From NCBI GenBank assembly GCA_018401955.1, contig JAGYJT010000008.1:1-64000 (forward strand): a stretch of 64,000 nt of DNA, given 5' to 3'. The translations under genes and the position numbers were made by a program. Source of the stretch: Chitinophagales bacterium (GTDB lineage Bacteria; Bacteroidota; Bacteroidia; Chitinophagales; CAIOSU01). A model generated the notes under the pieces. That model ran no database searches, was not told the DNA's origin, and saw nothing but the letters and a program-made list of their open reading frames with translations. Of the stretch, positions 50,631 to 59,000 are shown piece after piece (position 1 is the first letter of the stretch; the number at the start of each line of letters is the position of its first letter).

Positions 50631-51362
50631 ATGAAAAAATATTTACTATTTGGGTGGATAATTTTAGTAGCCTGTGCACATATACATGCACAAGTGCCTG
50701 AACCCGAGATGGTTTTTGTAGAAGGCGGTACCTTTGCAATGGGCACCAACAGTGGCACCAAGAAGGAGCGCCCTGTGCACTCGGTTACGCTCCAAAGCTT
50801 TAGCATGGGTAAGTATGAGGTTACCCAAGACCTTTGGGTGGCCGTAATGGGCAGCAACCCATCTACCTTTAACACCTGCAGCCTATGCCCTGTGGAACAA
50901 GTTACACCCAATGAAATTGACTCTTTTATTGCCAAATTAAATACCCTTACGGGCAAAAATTACCGCCTACCTACCGAGGCAGAGTGGGAGTACGCCGCCC
51001 GAGGGGGCAATAAAAGCCAAGGCTACACCTACCCCGGTAGCAATGAGTTGAACTTAGTGGCTTGGAACGTGGCCAATGCAGAAGCACAAACCCACCCCGT
51101 GGGACAATTGAAACCTAACGAGCTGGGCCTGTACGATATGGCCGGCAATGTGTGGGAGCTATGTAGCGATTGGTTTTCGGGTAAATATTACAAAACCAGC
51201 CCTACTGTCAATCCGATAAACACCGATAAAGCCATGTTTAGGGTAGTGCGGGGCGGCTCGTGGCGCAGTGGCCCTGAGCGCTGCTACAACGAGGCTCGAA
51301 ACGTAAACAGCAAACACCATCGCATATCTAATTTGGGGTTTAGGTTGGTGCTTCCTCAATAA
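50631..51362 (+). CDS. SUMF1/EgtB-type formylglycine-generating-enzyme family protein
   Basis: A 243-residue exported protein: signal peptide MKKYLLFGWIILVACAHIHA, then the full formylglycine-generating-enzyme fold (VFVEGGTFAMGTNSG, KYEVTQDLWVAVMG, RLPTEAEWEYAARGG, GLYDMAGNVWELCSDW, RVVRGGSWRSG). In the true enzyme two cysteines after GGS activate sulfatases; aligning GGSW-RSGPERC places Ser at the first position and keeps only the second. The protein therefore probably lacks sulfatase-activating activity, and many Bacteroidota use this fold for other roles (for example in motility lipoproteins). It overlaps the convergent nitroreductase gene by 7 bases. Confidence 0.83.
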   Translation: MKKYLLFGWIILVACAHIHAQVPEPEMVFVEGGTFAMGTNSGTKKERPVHSVTLQSFSMGKYEVTQDLWVAVMGSNPSTFNTCSLCPVEQVTPNEIDSFIAKLNTLTGKNYRLPTEAEWEYAARGGNKSQGYTYPGSNELNLVAWNVANAEAQTHPVGQLKPNELGLYDMAGNVWELCSDWFSGKYYKTSPTVNPINTDKAMFRVVRGGSWRSGPERCYNEARNVNSKHHRISNLGFRLVLPQ

Positions 51363-52018
51363 AACACCGCCACCTCATCCAAGCCCTTGCGCTTTATGTC
51401 AGGTACTTGAGCGTTGGGTGCTGGGTAGCCCACGGGTATTAAAAGAAATGGCTTTTCGTTGGCAGGGCGTTGCAATATTTCGCAAAGAAAATTCATAGGG
51501 CTGGGGGTATGCGTGAGTGCTACCAAACCCGCATTATGGAGTGCGGTAAGCAAAAAGCCACAGGCTATGCCCACTGATTCTTGCACATAGTAGTTGTTGC
51601 GCTTGCCTGCTTCGGTGAGGTCATAGCTTTTTCGGAAAACGATGATCAACCATGGAGCAATCTCCAAAAAGGGCTTATTGGCATCAGTGCCAAATTGTGC
51701 AAGGTCAGCCAACCATTCCTCGCTCATGCGGCCGGCATAGTTGCGGCGTTCTTCTTCTTCCGCAGCTTCGCGTATTTTCCTTTTCATTTCAGCATCCCCT
51801 ACCACGCAAAATGTCCAAGGTTGTTTATGTGCGCCCGATGGGGCAGACGATGCCGTTAGTATCAACTGTTCAATTACTTCCTTGGTTACAGGCGTGTCGG
51901 CAAACTCCCTAATTGTGCGGCGTGTGTTTAGTTGCTGGTTGTATTGCTGCGCTCGCTCCAGCATTTCGGCTGGGGCTACATTGGTATGGGTGTAAGGTAT
52001 ATGGTTGGATAGCGACAT
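51356..52018 (-). CDS. Nitroreductase family, iodotyrosine-deiodinase-like flavoprotein
   Basis: A 220-residue FMN enzyme. The FMN region is RRTIREFADTPV and SSAPSGAHKQPWTF, and the C-terminal part follows iodotyrosine deiodinase closely: YYVQESVGIACGFLLTALHN, AGLVALTHTPSP, RPANEKPFLLIPVGYP and VPDIKRKGLDEV. In IYD the active-site lid residues Glu157, Tyr161 and Lys182 (human numbering, from memory) bind the halotyrosine zwitterion. Here Glu90, Tyr94 and Lys115 occur with the same spacing (E-x3-Y-x20-K). The enzyme should therefore reductively remove halogens from tyrosine. Bacteroidota relatives are known to do so. It converges with the SUMF-type gene and has no obvious operon partners. Confidence 0.85.
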   Translation of the reverse strand: MSLSNHIPYTHTNVAPAEMLERAQQYNQQLNTRRTIREFADTPVTKEVIEQLILTASSAPSGAHKQPWTFCVVGDAEMKRKIREAAEEEERRNYAGRMSEEWLADLAQFGTDANKPFLEIAPWLIIVFRKSYDLTEAGKRNNYYVQESVGIACGFLLTALHNAGLVALTHTPSPMNFLCEILQRPANEKPFLLIPVGYPAPNAQVPDIKRKGLDEVAVFY

Positions 52019-52095
52019 GGCATTGCTAAAAAGTAGTTATCGATGAAGTTAGCAAAAAGCGTTGGTCTTCTGCACCATTTATCTATTGAGAGTGA

Positions 52096-53520
52096 TTATT
52101 TCCCCTTGCCCTGCACCAATATTAGCAGCGTGTAAATCAAAATTTTGAAATCGAGCGCCAGCGACATGTTCTCAACGTAGAGTATGTCATATTTCATACG
52201 CTCAACCATTTGCTCCACGTTTTCGGCATAGCCAAACTTTACCATGCCCCAAGAAGTAATACCTGGTTTGGCCTTTTGTAGGTGCTTATATGCAGGTGCT
52301 ATTGGCAATATCTGGTCAATAAAAAACTGCCGCTCGGGGCGCGGCCCTACTAGCGACATGTCGCCTTTCAATACGTTCCAAAACTGCGGCAACTCATCCA
52401 ATCGGTATTTGCGCATAACCCTTCCCCAACGGGTTATGCGCGGGTCGTCGTCCGACGATAGGGCTGGACCTTGCTGCTCTGCATCTATAAACATGGAGCG
52501 GAACTTAAGGATACGGAAAGGTTCGCCATGCAGCCCTACACGCTCTTGCCTATAAAACACAGGCCCATGCGAGCTACGCTTTACCATATAGGCGATAAAT
52601 GCCAACAACGGCCATATTAAAAACAACACTATGGCAGACACCAAAATATCCATACCTCGTTTTATCACCCGCTGCCAAACCGGCATCAGTTGTGGGTTTA
52701 TTTCGATAAGGATGGCACCTATAACATGGCTCATGCGCACTGAGCCAGAGAGAATCTCCGTCATGCCAGGGGTTATTTTTATTACCACTTCATGGTTTAC
52801 CAAAGCATCCAATATTTTGTTTACTTTTTTGCGGTCTTCGGCCTCTATGGCAATAATTACCTCATCTACTTGCCTGGCATTTATAATGGTTTCCAGTTGT
52901 TGCCAATCGCCTAGCAAAGGCAGTGCCTGGGTAAGGTCGGTTTGGTGGCTACCATTAGTTTCAATATATCCCAATAGGCTATAGCCCAGTGGTTTTTTGC
53001 TTTTTTTAATATCCTGGTATATCTGCCAAGCACGGTCGCCACTGCCTATCAAAATGGTGTCGTAAGCTACTCGGCCCGTGTTTATCATGGCTTTGGCATA
53101 TGCCAAAAGGATTTGTCGCCCTATAGCTGTAAGGGTAAAGTGCAGTAACAACAGCATACCCAAGGTGCGGTAGTAGTTTTTAAAGTCGTTGGAGATATTA
53201 TCATCTAGCAGCAACACAAAAAACAGCACCACAGTACCAGCAATGCTCACGCGAGCAGTGTCATAGATATCAGAAAGGCGGCTTTTGCGATAAATATCGG
53301 TATAAGCGCCCGATAAGAAATGCAACAACAGCCAAAAAGTAGATACGCCCACCACACCAGGTAAAAAGTTGTCGTCAAATAGTTCGTGCAAACTTACTTC
53401 CCACGTATAACCATCAAATGTAAGCTTGCGGTAAATAAATAGGCCAGCCCACGAGGTAGCTGCTGCTATCAAATCAGCCAGTACATAAATAAGAATACCA
53501 ATGCGGGTGCGCGCCCTCAT
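52096..53520 (-). CDS. Polyprenyl-phosphate sugar transferase (exopolysaccharide priming enzyme)
   Basis: A 474-residue membrane enzyme of the WbaP/EpsE-like family, which attaches the first sugar-1-phosphate to undecaprenyl phosphate. Four N-terminal membrane helices (residues ~8-140) precede a Rossmann-like CoA_binding_3 domain (DTILIGSGDRAWQIYQD). The C-terminal bacterial sugar transferase domain (~285-470) carries KRGMDILVSAIVLFL, RQERVGLHGEPFRILKFRSM and the catalytic RKYRLDELPQFWNVLKGDMS with LVGPRPE. Its ATG at 53520 overlaps the TGA of the lipoprotein gene by four bases. It is the last gene of the Gfo/Idh-lipoprotein-transferase operon. Confidence 0.9.
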   Translation of the reverse strand: MRARTRIGILIYVLADLIAAATSWAGLFIYRKLTFDGYTWEVSLHELFDDNFLPGVVGVSTFWLLLHFLSGAYTDIYRKSRLSDIYDTARVSIAGTVVLFFVLLLDDNISNDFKNYYRTLGMLLLLHFTLTAIGRQILLAYAKAMINTGRVAYDTILIGSGDRAWQIYQDIKKSKKPLGYSLLGYIETNGSHQTDLTQALPLLGDWQQLETIINARQVDEVIIAIEAEDRKKVNKILDALVNHEVVIKITPGMTEILSGSVRMSHVIGAILIEINPQLMPVWQRVIKRGMDILVSAIVLFLIWPLLAFIAYMVKRSSHGPVFYRQERVGLHGEPFRILKFRSMFIDAEQQGPALSSDDDPRITRWGRVMRKYRLDELPQFWNVLKGDMSLVGPRPERQFFIDQILPIAPAYKHLQKAKPGITSWGMVKFGYAENVEQMVERMKYDILYVENMSLALDFKILIYTLLILVQGKGK

Positions 53521-54371
53521 TCGTCTAACAGAACTTTTACGTTGTCAATAAAAATATTGATATCGTCAGTGGTGCTTTGTTCGTTTACCTGCAGAAAAAA
53601 CTGAAACTCGGTGGCCAGTGTATTATTTATTTCTGGGGTAAAGTTGAGGTATATCTTGTTCCAATCTTCTTGTGGCGAAATATTTACCTTAGTAATAATA
53701 AAGCTACCTTGGTTATTGCTGGTGGCAATTATGCCAGCCTGCATGGTGTGGCTCGATTTATAATCTAGCTCTACAAACACAATAACCCCATCAAACTGGT
53801 CTACCTGAAACTTAGTATCGGTAACTATCCGGGTATTGCGGGTATTATCCACAATAATTTTACCACTGGATAAACCCTGATAGACATTCTCAGCATCGCT
53901 TATGCGGCTTACATTAGTAAACTCGTTACCGTTCTCAAAGTCTTCGTTTAACAAAAACTGGGTTGCGGCTCGGTAAGTTACTGCTGGGTAAAGGGTGTCG
54001 GTTTGCCCAGCCACCAAGTCGCGGTACATAACAGTATCGGTATAAAATGGATACTGCACCCGTGTGGTGCTTATGCCATTGGCCAGTATACCTGGCGATA
54101 GTATTATTTTAGTATTGCCTGTAGCACGCACGGGCAAGGTTACGGGTAATTGATAAACGCCCTGTATGTCATCATTGATATATACCCATACATCACTTAT
54201 GTTATGTGAGTTGCTGCCTTGCGCTGCCGGATTGGTAACAAAAACATCCATAGCAGGTATATGCAGATAAGAAGGGATATCCTCATCACTGGGCTTACAA
54301 GAGGCGGCCAATAGTAGTAGTAGTATATATGGTAAGTAAGGTTTCAAGCTAAACAGATAATGCTTTATCAA
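53517..54371 (-). CDS. Lipoprotein of a polysaccharide operon, unknown function
   Basis: A 284-residue protein with a lipoprotein signal ending at Cys25 (LLLLLAASC) after an unusually long N-terminal region. The rest is beta-rich: SNSHNISDVWVYINDDIQG, LPVTLPVRATGNTKIIL, and a second jelly-roll-like half (NEDFENGNEFTNVSRI ... FFLQVNEQSTTDDINIFIDN). No family was recognised; the halves look carbohydrate-binding in style, which is inference. It starts 5 bases after the Gfo/Idh/MocA gene and is coupled to the sugar transferase by an ATGA overlap, so it probably takes part in glycan handling at the envelope. Confidence 0.75.
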   Translation of the reverse strand: MIKHYLFSLKPYLPYILLLLLAASCKPSDEDIPSYLHIPAMDVFVTNPAAQGSNSHNISDVWVYINDDIQGVYQLPVTLPVRATGNTKIILSPGILANGISTTRVQYPFYTDTVMYRDLVAGQTDTLYPAVTYRAATQFLLNEDFENGNEFTNVSRISDAENVYQGLSSGKIIVDNTRNTRIVTDTKFQVDQFDGVIVFVELDYKSSHTMQAGIIATSNNQGSFIITKVNISPQEDWNKIYLNFTPEINNTLATEFQFFLQVNEQSTTDDINIFIDNVKVLLDE

Positions 54372-54376
54372 TCAAT

Positions 54377-55366
54377 TTATTGCACAATGCCCAAAGAATT
54401 TTTTTCGATTTTCTTCATCACTTGCAGCGCCACATCCAAGGCATTGTAGCCATCGGTAAGTGTTACGGGTGGTTCGGTATCGTTTTCAATGGCTTGTTTA
54501 AACAACTCCAGTTCCATTTTAATGGCATTCACTTCGCCTATGCTCGGTTCTTCGTAGCGAATATACTTGGTTTCGCCCGCATTTCCTGTTTCTAGCTCCA
54601 GCGCAGGGTTGTCTTCGGTTGGCGGTACATCGCTCAGTGAAAATATTTCAGTCTTTTTTTCCAACAAATCGATGCTCAGATAATTGTTGGGCTGGAACAG
54701 CCTGATTTTGCGCATCTGTTTCATGCTTATGCGACTAGCAGTAATGTTGGCCACACAACCGTTGTCAAACTCAATGCGTGCATTGGCAATATCGGGGTTG
54801 CGGCTCAATACCGCCACACCGCTTGCGCTAATGCGTTTTACATTAGCGTTCACTAGGCTTAGGATAATGTCAATGTCATGTATCATAAGGTCTAGTATAA
54901 CAGACACATCGGTACCCCGAGGGTTAAATTGTGCCAACCGGTGCGCCTCGATAAACATCGGGTTCACGGTGCGGTCTTTCACGGCCAAAAAGGCTGGATT
55001 AAAGCGCTCTACATGGCCTACCATTACCTTTACATCCGCCTCATCGGCAAGGCTAATTAGGTTGCGGGCCTCTTCGGCAGTAGCGGTTACGGGCTTTTCT
55101 ATAAACACATGCTTGCTGCGCTTAATGGCCTTAACCGCGCTATCGTAGTGCGATACGGTAGGGGTCACCACATCCACCACATCTACGGCATCAATCAACG
55201 CTTCGGCAGTGGCAAAGCGGGTTGCGCCATGGTCATCAATAGCCTTCTGGGCATTGGTATCGTCGGGGTCGTAAAAACCCACCAGCTCGTACCCTTCAAT
55301 GGTTTTTAATAGTTTCAGGTGAATGCGACCCAAGTGCCCTGCTCCTAAAACGCCTATCTTCAACAT
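54377..55366 (-). CDS. Gfo/Idh/MocA family NAD(P)-dependent oxidoreductase
   Basis: A 329-residue oxidoreductase with an N-terminal Rossmann domain (KIGVLGAGHLGRIHLKLL) and the family EKP motif (HVFIEKPVTATAEEA). The catalytic-domain histidine and aspartate occur in DLMIHDIDIILSL. Members oxidise or reduce sugars, often nucleotide sugars in glycan pathways. The ATG at 55366 decides the start; the frame reaches a TTG at 55408. It heads an operon with a lipoprotein and a sugar-priming transferase, so a UDP-sugar substrate is a reasonable inference. The exact reaction cannot be told. Confidence 0.85.
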   Translation of the reverse strand: MLKIGVLGAGHLGRIHLKLLKTIEGYELVGFYDPDDTNAQKAIDDHGATRFATAEALIDAVDVVDVVTPTVSHYDSAVKAIKRSKHVFIEKPVTATAEEARNLISLADEADVKVMVGHVERFNPAFLAVKDRTVNPMFIEAHRLAQFNPRGTDVSVILDLMIHDIDIILSLVNANVKRISASGVAVLSRNPDIANARIEFDNGCVANITASRISMKQMRKIRLFQPNNYLSIDLLEKKTEIFSLSDVPPTEDNPALELETGNAGETKYIRYEEPSIGEVNAIKMELELFKQAIENDTEPPVTLTDGYNALDVALQVMKKIEKNSLGIVQ

Positions 55367-55477
55367 AATCAGTCCAGTTCTATTCCTTTCGAAATTACAT
55401 ATACCCAAGGGTTATTGCATGGTTTAAGGGTATTGTCTTATAGACGTAAGGATGTTGAAAAAGGTGGTCTTTGGTGG

Positions 55478-55575
55478 GTTATTGGTTACTAGTTGATTGG
55501 TTGATTGGTAAATTGGTGAGATTCTTATTTATAACTAATAACCAGTAACCAGTTAACCAATCAACTATCCAACAA
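55478..55575. repeat. GGTTATTGG/CCAATCAAC inverted repeat region
   Basis: A run of GGTTATTGGTTAC- and TTGATTGG-like words is followed by their complements. An exact 13-mer TAGTTGATTGGTT at 55490-55502 has its complement at 55555-55567. It is related in words to 47584-47698. It lies between divergent genes directly before a promoter. Confidence 0.8.
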
Positions 55576-55580
55576 ACCCC

Positions 55581-55588
55581 TATCTTTG
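55581..55588 (+). promoter_or_regulatory. -7 element five bases from a start codon
   Basis: TATCTTTG followed by CACC and the ATG at 55593 predicts a leaderless message. No TTG at the usual distance. Confidence 0.6.
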
Positions 55589-55592
55589 CACC

Positions 55593-56078
55593 ATGGCTAC
55601 TAAACGTGAAGCAGAGGGCTTTGATATTGCCGAGGCCCACCAGCATTTTGCAATGGAATTGTACAACTTGGTGTGGGATATGCTGGACCGCCCCGAACGC
55701 GACCGATTACAAGACGAATTGATGATACATGCGGCCCACGCCGCGGCTTTCCACTGGTCGCAGGTAGGTGAGCCGGAGCAATTGCAGCGCAGCCAGTGGC
55801 AATTGAGCCGCGTGTATACAGCTGTGGGCGATAAGGCACAGGCCATGCACTATGCACGCCGATGCTTTGAGGTGACCCAGGAGCAGCGCTTGGGCGATTT
55901 TGACCTAGCCTTTGCCCTGGAAGCCATGGCCCGAGCCAATGCTATGAACGGCAACAAGATTGAATTTGAACAATACTACGTGCTGGCGCTTAAAGCTGCC
56001 GACCAGATAAGCGACGCTAGCGATAAGGACCTGTTTTTAGCCGAGTTGGAAAGTGACCCTTGGTTTGGCATGAAGTAA
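55593..56078 (+). CDS. Conserved helical protein of unknown function
   Basis: A 161-residue all-helical protein whose pattern I recognise in bacteria of several phyla: HAAHAAAFHWSQVGEPEQLQ, QWQLSRVYTAVGDKAQAMHY, ARRCFEVTQEQRLGDFD and LEAMARANAMNG. The HWSQVG and W-Q-L-S-R-V-Y blocks are its strongest signature, and the layout suggests TPR-like helical hairpins. No function is known to me. It has a leaderless-type promoter and is followed after 28 bases by a small membrane protein. Confidence 0.72.
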   Translation: MATKREAEGFDIAEAHQHFAMELYNLVWDMLDRPERDRLQDELMIHAAHAAAFHWSQVGEPEQLQRSQWQLSRVYTAVGDKAQAMHYARRCFEVTQEQRLGDFDLAFALEAMARANAMNGNKIEFEQYYVLALKAADQISDASDKDLFLAELESDPWFGMK

Positions 56079-56106
56079 TAAGCTAAAAATTTTAAAAAGT
56101 GCCTCA

Positions 56107-56439
56107 GTGAAAATTATCCTGTTCAACTTGGCCTTAATTGTAGTGCTGGAGTATCTGGTGCTGTTGTTCTTTTTTAAAAAAGAGTGGTTGCCGTGTTTGC
56201 AGTTTTCAGCATTGATGAATGCCATTACCCTTTCGTTGGGCATATTGCTGTTCAACAAATTAGGATTGAACGGTTGGGTGGTATTCGGGCTAACCATTGC
56301 CATTGAGGCCATGGGCATTTACTTTTTTTGGATAATAAAGCCCGCCAAAGCCATTGCAGTAAGTGCGGTTGCCAATGCGGTTTCTAGTGCCTTTTTCCCG
56401 ATAATGATATGGTTGGGGGTTAATCTGTACCCATTTTAA
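56107..56439 (+). CDS. Small membrane protein, four TM segments
   Basis: A 110-residue hydrophobic protein starting at a GTG at 56107 (FNLALIVVLEYLVLLFFFKK; LMNAITLSLGILLFNKLGL; VVFGLTIAIEAMGIYFFWII; AVSSAFFPIMIWLGVNLYPF). The spacing of charged residues in loops and the 28-base distance from the upstream gene favour a real gene. No family was recognised. It converges with the 56895 gene. Confidence 0.6.
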   Translation: MKIILFNLALIVVLEYLVLLFFFKKEWLPCLQFSALMNAITLSLGILLFNKLGLNGWVVFGLTIAIEAMGIYFFWIIKPAKAIAVSAVANAVSSAFFPIMIWLGVNLYPF

Positions 56440-56463
56440 ATATCGCATTTCGGGCTTTCAACA

Positions 56464-56503
56464 GCAACGTGCGCAAAGATTACACAAAGAGCGCAACGGT
56501 TAA
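56464..56503 (-). repeat. CTTTGCGCACGTTGC dispersed repeat, minus orientation
   Basis: On the minus strand this gap contains CTTTGCGCACGTTGC, exactly as in the repeat at 39791-39834, preceded by CGTTGCGCTCTTTGTG. It runs into the stop of the 56895 gene. Confidence 0.7.
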
Positions 56504-56895
56504 CACTCCCAGGTCATCATGTATTCTTCAATCAGCGTATCATCCTCTAATACATCAAATAAGAAATAACTGCTGCTGTAGCTTCCTTTAGTTAGTTGGT
56601 CCGCAGCAGCATATAATTCCCCCCAATGCTTGGGTGTAAGGTCAGTTATCAGCTCCAATTCTGTTTCCTTCGCCAGTAATCCACCTGCTTCGCTAGACTT
56701 GAAAACTATCCTCTTATCGGTGCCCTTTATCTTGATAAAATCAAGACTCTTCAATTCTAAGGAAGTAAGGGTCGTACTCAATATTGCTATCGATTGACCT
56801 AGCTTAACAAATGCCTCTACTGTAGTGCCCCTAAAAAACAGATGCGGGCCAGGGTAACCAAATATTTCTCCCGGTTCGTAATATACCTCAATCAT
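56500..56895 (-). CDS. Hypothetical protein, 131 residues, downstream of the sulfoquinovosidase gene
   Basis: A small soluble acidic protein (MIEVYYEPGEIFGYPGPHLF ... EEYMMTWEC) beginning at an ATG at 56895, 11 bases after the stop of the GH31 gene on the same strand. The frame is open further, but the additional residues overlap the GH31 coding end. No domain was recognised. It is probably the last gene of the antitoxin-zeta toxin-GH31 transcription unit. Its content looks like a small immunity-type protein, but nothing shows this. Confidence 0.6.
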   Translation of the reverse strand: MIEVYYEPGEIFGYPGPHLFFRGTTVEAFVKLGQSIAILSTTLTSLELKSLDFIKIKGTDKRIVFKSSEAGGLLAKETELELITDLTPKHWGELYAAADQLTKGSYSSSYFLFDVLEDDTLIEEYMMTWEC

Positions 56896-56906
56896 AAATG
56901 CACCCT

Positions 56907-59000
56907 TTAAAACTTTCCTTTCAACTCTTTGGCCCACTTACTGCCTACTCGCACAAATGCCGCTGGCTGACCGTAAGGTACCGCTACTTCATGCCACTGC
57001 CCACCAGTGTATTTGGTTTTGAAGAACAAGTGCTCCCATTCGCCAGCTGGCAGGTATACTTTTACTTTAAACTCCTTTTTGGCAGTAACAGGGGCTACTA
57101 AAATGTCTTCACCTAGCATAAACTGGTATGGGGCGTTCCATATCTCGGAGTCGGTGGGGTAGTGCAGGTATAGGTGCCGCACCATGGGGTAACCCTTATC
57201 AGTAGCCTCTTTGTTGAGGAATAGGAAATAGGGTTTCAATGCCGCATGTATACGCCCATAATGGGCAAACATACGTTGGGTGCTGGTATCGTCATAAAAC
57301 TGCACATTCTCTTTCGGCCTCAAACCTTCATGGGTTCGGAAAACGGGTGTAAAAATGGCCCACTCGTTCCAGCGGCAAAACAAGTCCCAATCGCGGCGCG
57401 ATTTATAAAAAGGTGTTTTTACGGTGGTATAGCCACCCGCATCGCTGTGGTTAAGGCTGATACCGCTAAGCCCTGACGACAGCATAGCCGTAATGGCTGA
57501 GCGCATGCCGTCGTTGGGGCCGTATGTGTGCAGCTGGTCGCCCGCCCAAAACATGGTGCTGTATTTTGCCGAGCCCGTATAACCCGCTCGGGTAAAGAAC
57601 ATCACTTCGCCTTCTTTACCTGCCTCTTTAATTGCTTCTCGGTTTAATCTTGCCCACTCCACTGGGTAGCGGTTATGGAAGGCAGGTGCGGCCTCGCCGC
57701 TGTATATTTTGGCATCCCAAGGCAGCCATTCACAAAAGTCGGCCATCCAACCGCTAAAGCCATTGCCAATGAGGTTGGTTTTGATGATGCCCTTTAGCCA
57801 TTCAAATGCCTCGGGGTTACTCAGGTCCACCAAATAGGCATCAAAACCACCCGCAGGCATGAGGTAAGGTTCGCCTGTTTGGGTTTTTACGAGGTATCCA
57901 TGGGCAATGGCCGTATCCGTCATGGCGGTGCCGGGCACCATAAACGAGTTGATGTACCCCAGCGTTTTGATGTTCATGGCCGCCAAATCGCTGGTAAACT
58001 CTTTCATGCTGCCATAGCGGATGGTATCGGGTATCCAGTTCCACCAAAGGCGGTCGCCATATTTGGTAGGCCTGCGGCCCACCCAATCTTGTATCCAAAC
58101 CGCGGACACGGGGTTACCCGCTTTGATAGCTTCACGCGTGGCATCCATTACCTTTTTATCACCGCCTTGCAGGCCGAGTATGGTGCCCAAAGCCCAATCG
58201 GGTAGCTTCGGCATTCGGCCTGTGTGGGCGGTATATTTTTCGAGTAAATCCAAGGGCTTGGGCTCCTGCCAAATGAGCAGGTTCAATGTATCGCTCCAAA
58301 CCTCTAGTGTTATCTTATCATCTTTTCTGAAATCGAACTCTTGAAACTGGGTGTTTTGGCAAAGAATGCCTCGCCCGTCGGTGGTCATCAGCCACGGTAT
58401 GGGCGCATAGGTGGTATAGTGGTTGCCCTTTACGCCCGCCAAACCCGTAAAAAAACTGATGCCCTTATCGCCACGGCCAAGGCCTTGTTCCTCCACCCAA
58501 ACGGGCACTTTATGGCGCTTCAAATCCACATACGAAAACTGCTCGCCCATGCCCAAAATGCGCTCTTGGGCGTTGGATTGGAAGGTTAGGGTGATACGGT
58601 TAGCAGGAGCATTAGCAGTTAAAAGAAGCATTAAAGAGCCATCGCCCGCAGCATAAGCCTGTATCTTCCAATTTTCTGCCCAAAGCCCATGCCATCCAGA
58701 GGAACCTTGTGTTATAGTCAAAGTATCATGGTCAATGACAACTTGCGGCATTATTTTTTGCTTGTCAAGAGTCCGTTTTTTATCCTTAAACTTAAAACTC
58801 CCCATCTTAAAATCCACCTTTTCCTTGCCTACGCCAATGGTCAAGAACGTTTCGCCCAACGGAAAACTGATAGCTGGTTTGGTGCTGTCTTGGTAGTAAA
58901 TATGCAGTGCCGTTTCCGTTTGCTGATAGCGGATGGCTTGGGCGTGGGTGAGATTGCCGAAAATGATGGAAATAAGGAATGTTAGTGTTATCCTTTTCAT
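56907..59000 (-). CDS. Secreted GH31 sulfoquinovosidase-like glycosidase
   Basis: A 697-residue glycoside hydrolase family 31 enzyme with a signal peptide (MKRITLTFLISIIFGNLTHA). It follows E. coli YihQ, which hydrolyses sulfoquinovosides from plant and algal sulfolipid. The sulfonate-binding set appears with the same spacing as in YihQ: Gln304, Arg317 and Trp320 in IQDWVGRRPTKYGDRLWWNW. Also present are the QGG near Gln278, nucleophile Asp421 (GWMADFCEWLP), acid/base Asp488 (FWAGDQ) and Tyr524 (HSDAGGY). YihQ is cytosolic; this one is exported. The start overlaps the zeta toxin stop by four bases (ATGA). The C-terminal domain is the usual beta sandwich. Confidence 0.9.
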   Translation of the reverse strand: MKRITLTFLISIIFGNLTHAQAIRYQQTETALHIYYQDSTKPAISFPLGETFLTIGVGKEKVDFKMGSFKFKDKKRTLDKQKIMPQVVIDHDTLTITQGSSGWHGLWAENWKIQAYAAGDGSLMLLLTANAPANRITLTFQSNAQERILGMGEQFSYVDLKRHKVPVWVEEQGLGRGDKGISFFTGLAGVKGNHYTTYAPIPWLMTTDGRGILCQNTQFQEFDFRKDDKITLEVWSDTLNLLIWQEPKPLDLLEKYTAHTGRMPKLPDWALGTILGLQGGDKKVMDATREAIKAGNPVSAVWIQDWVGRRPTKYGDRLWWNWIPDTIRYGSMKEFTSDLAAMNIKTLGYINSFMVPGTAMTDTAIAHGYLVKTQTGEPYLMPAGGFDAYLVDLSNPEAFEWLKGIIKTNLIGNGFSGWMADFCEWLPWDAKIYSGEAAPAFHNRYPVEWARLNREAIKEAGKEGEVMFFTRAGYTGSAKYSTMFWAGDQLHTYGPNDGMRSAITAMLSSGLSGISLNHSDAGGYTTVKTPFYKSRRDWDLFCRWNEWAIFTPVFRTHEGLRPKENVQFYDDTSTQRMFAHYGRIHAALKPYFLFLNKEATDKGYPMVRHLYLHYPTDSEIWNAPYQFMLGEDILVAPVTAKKEFKVKVYLPAGEWEHLFFKTKYTGGQWHEVAVPYGQPAAFVRVGSKWAKELKGKF

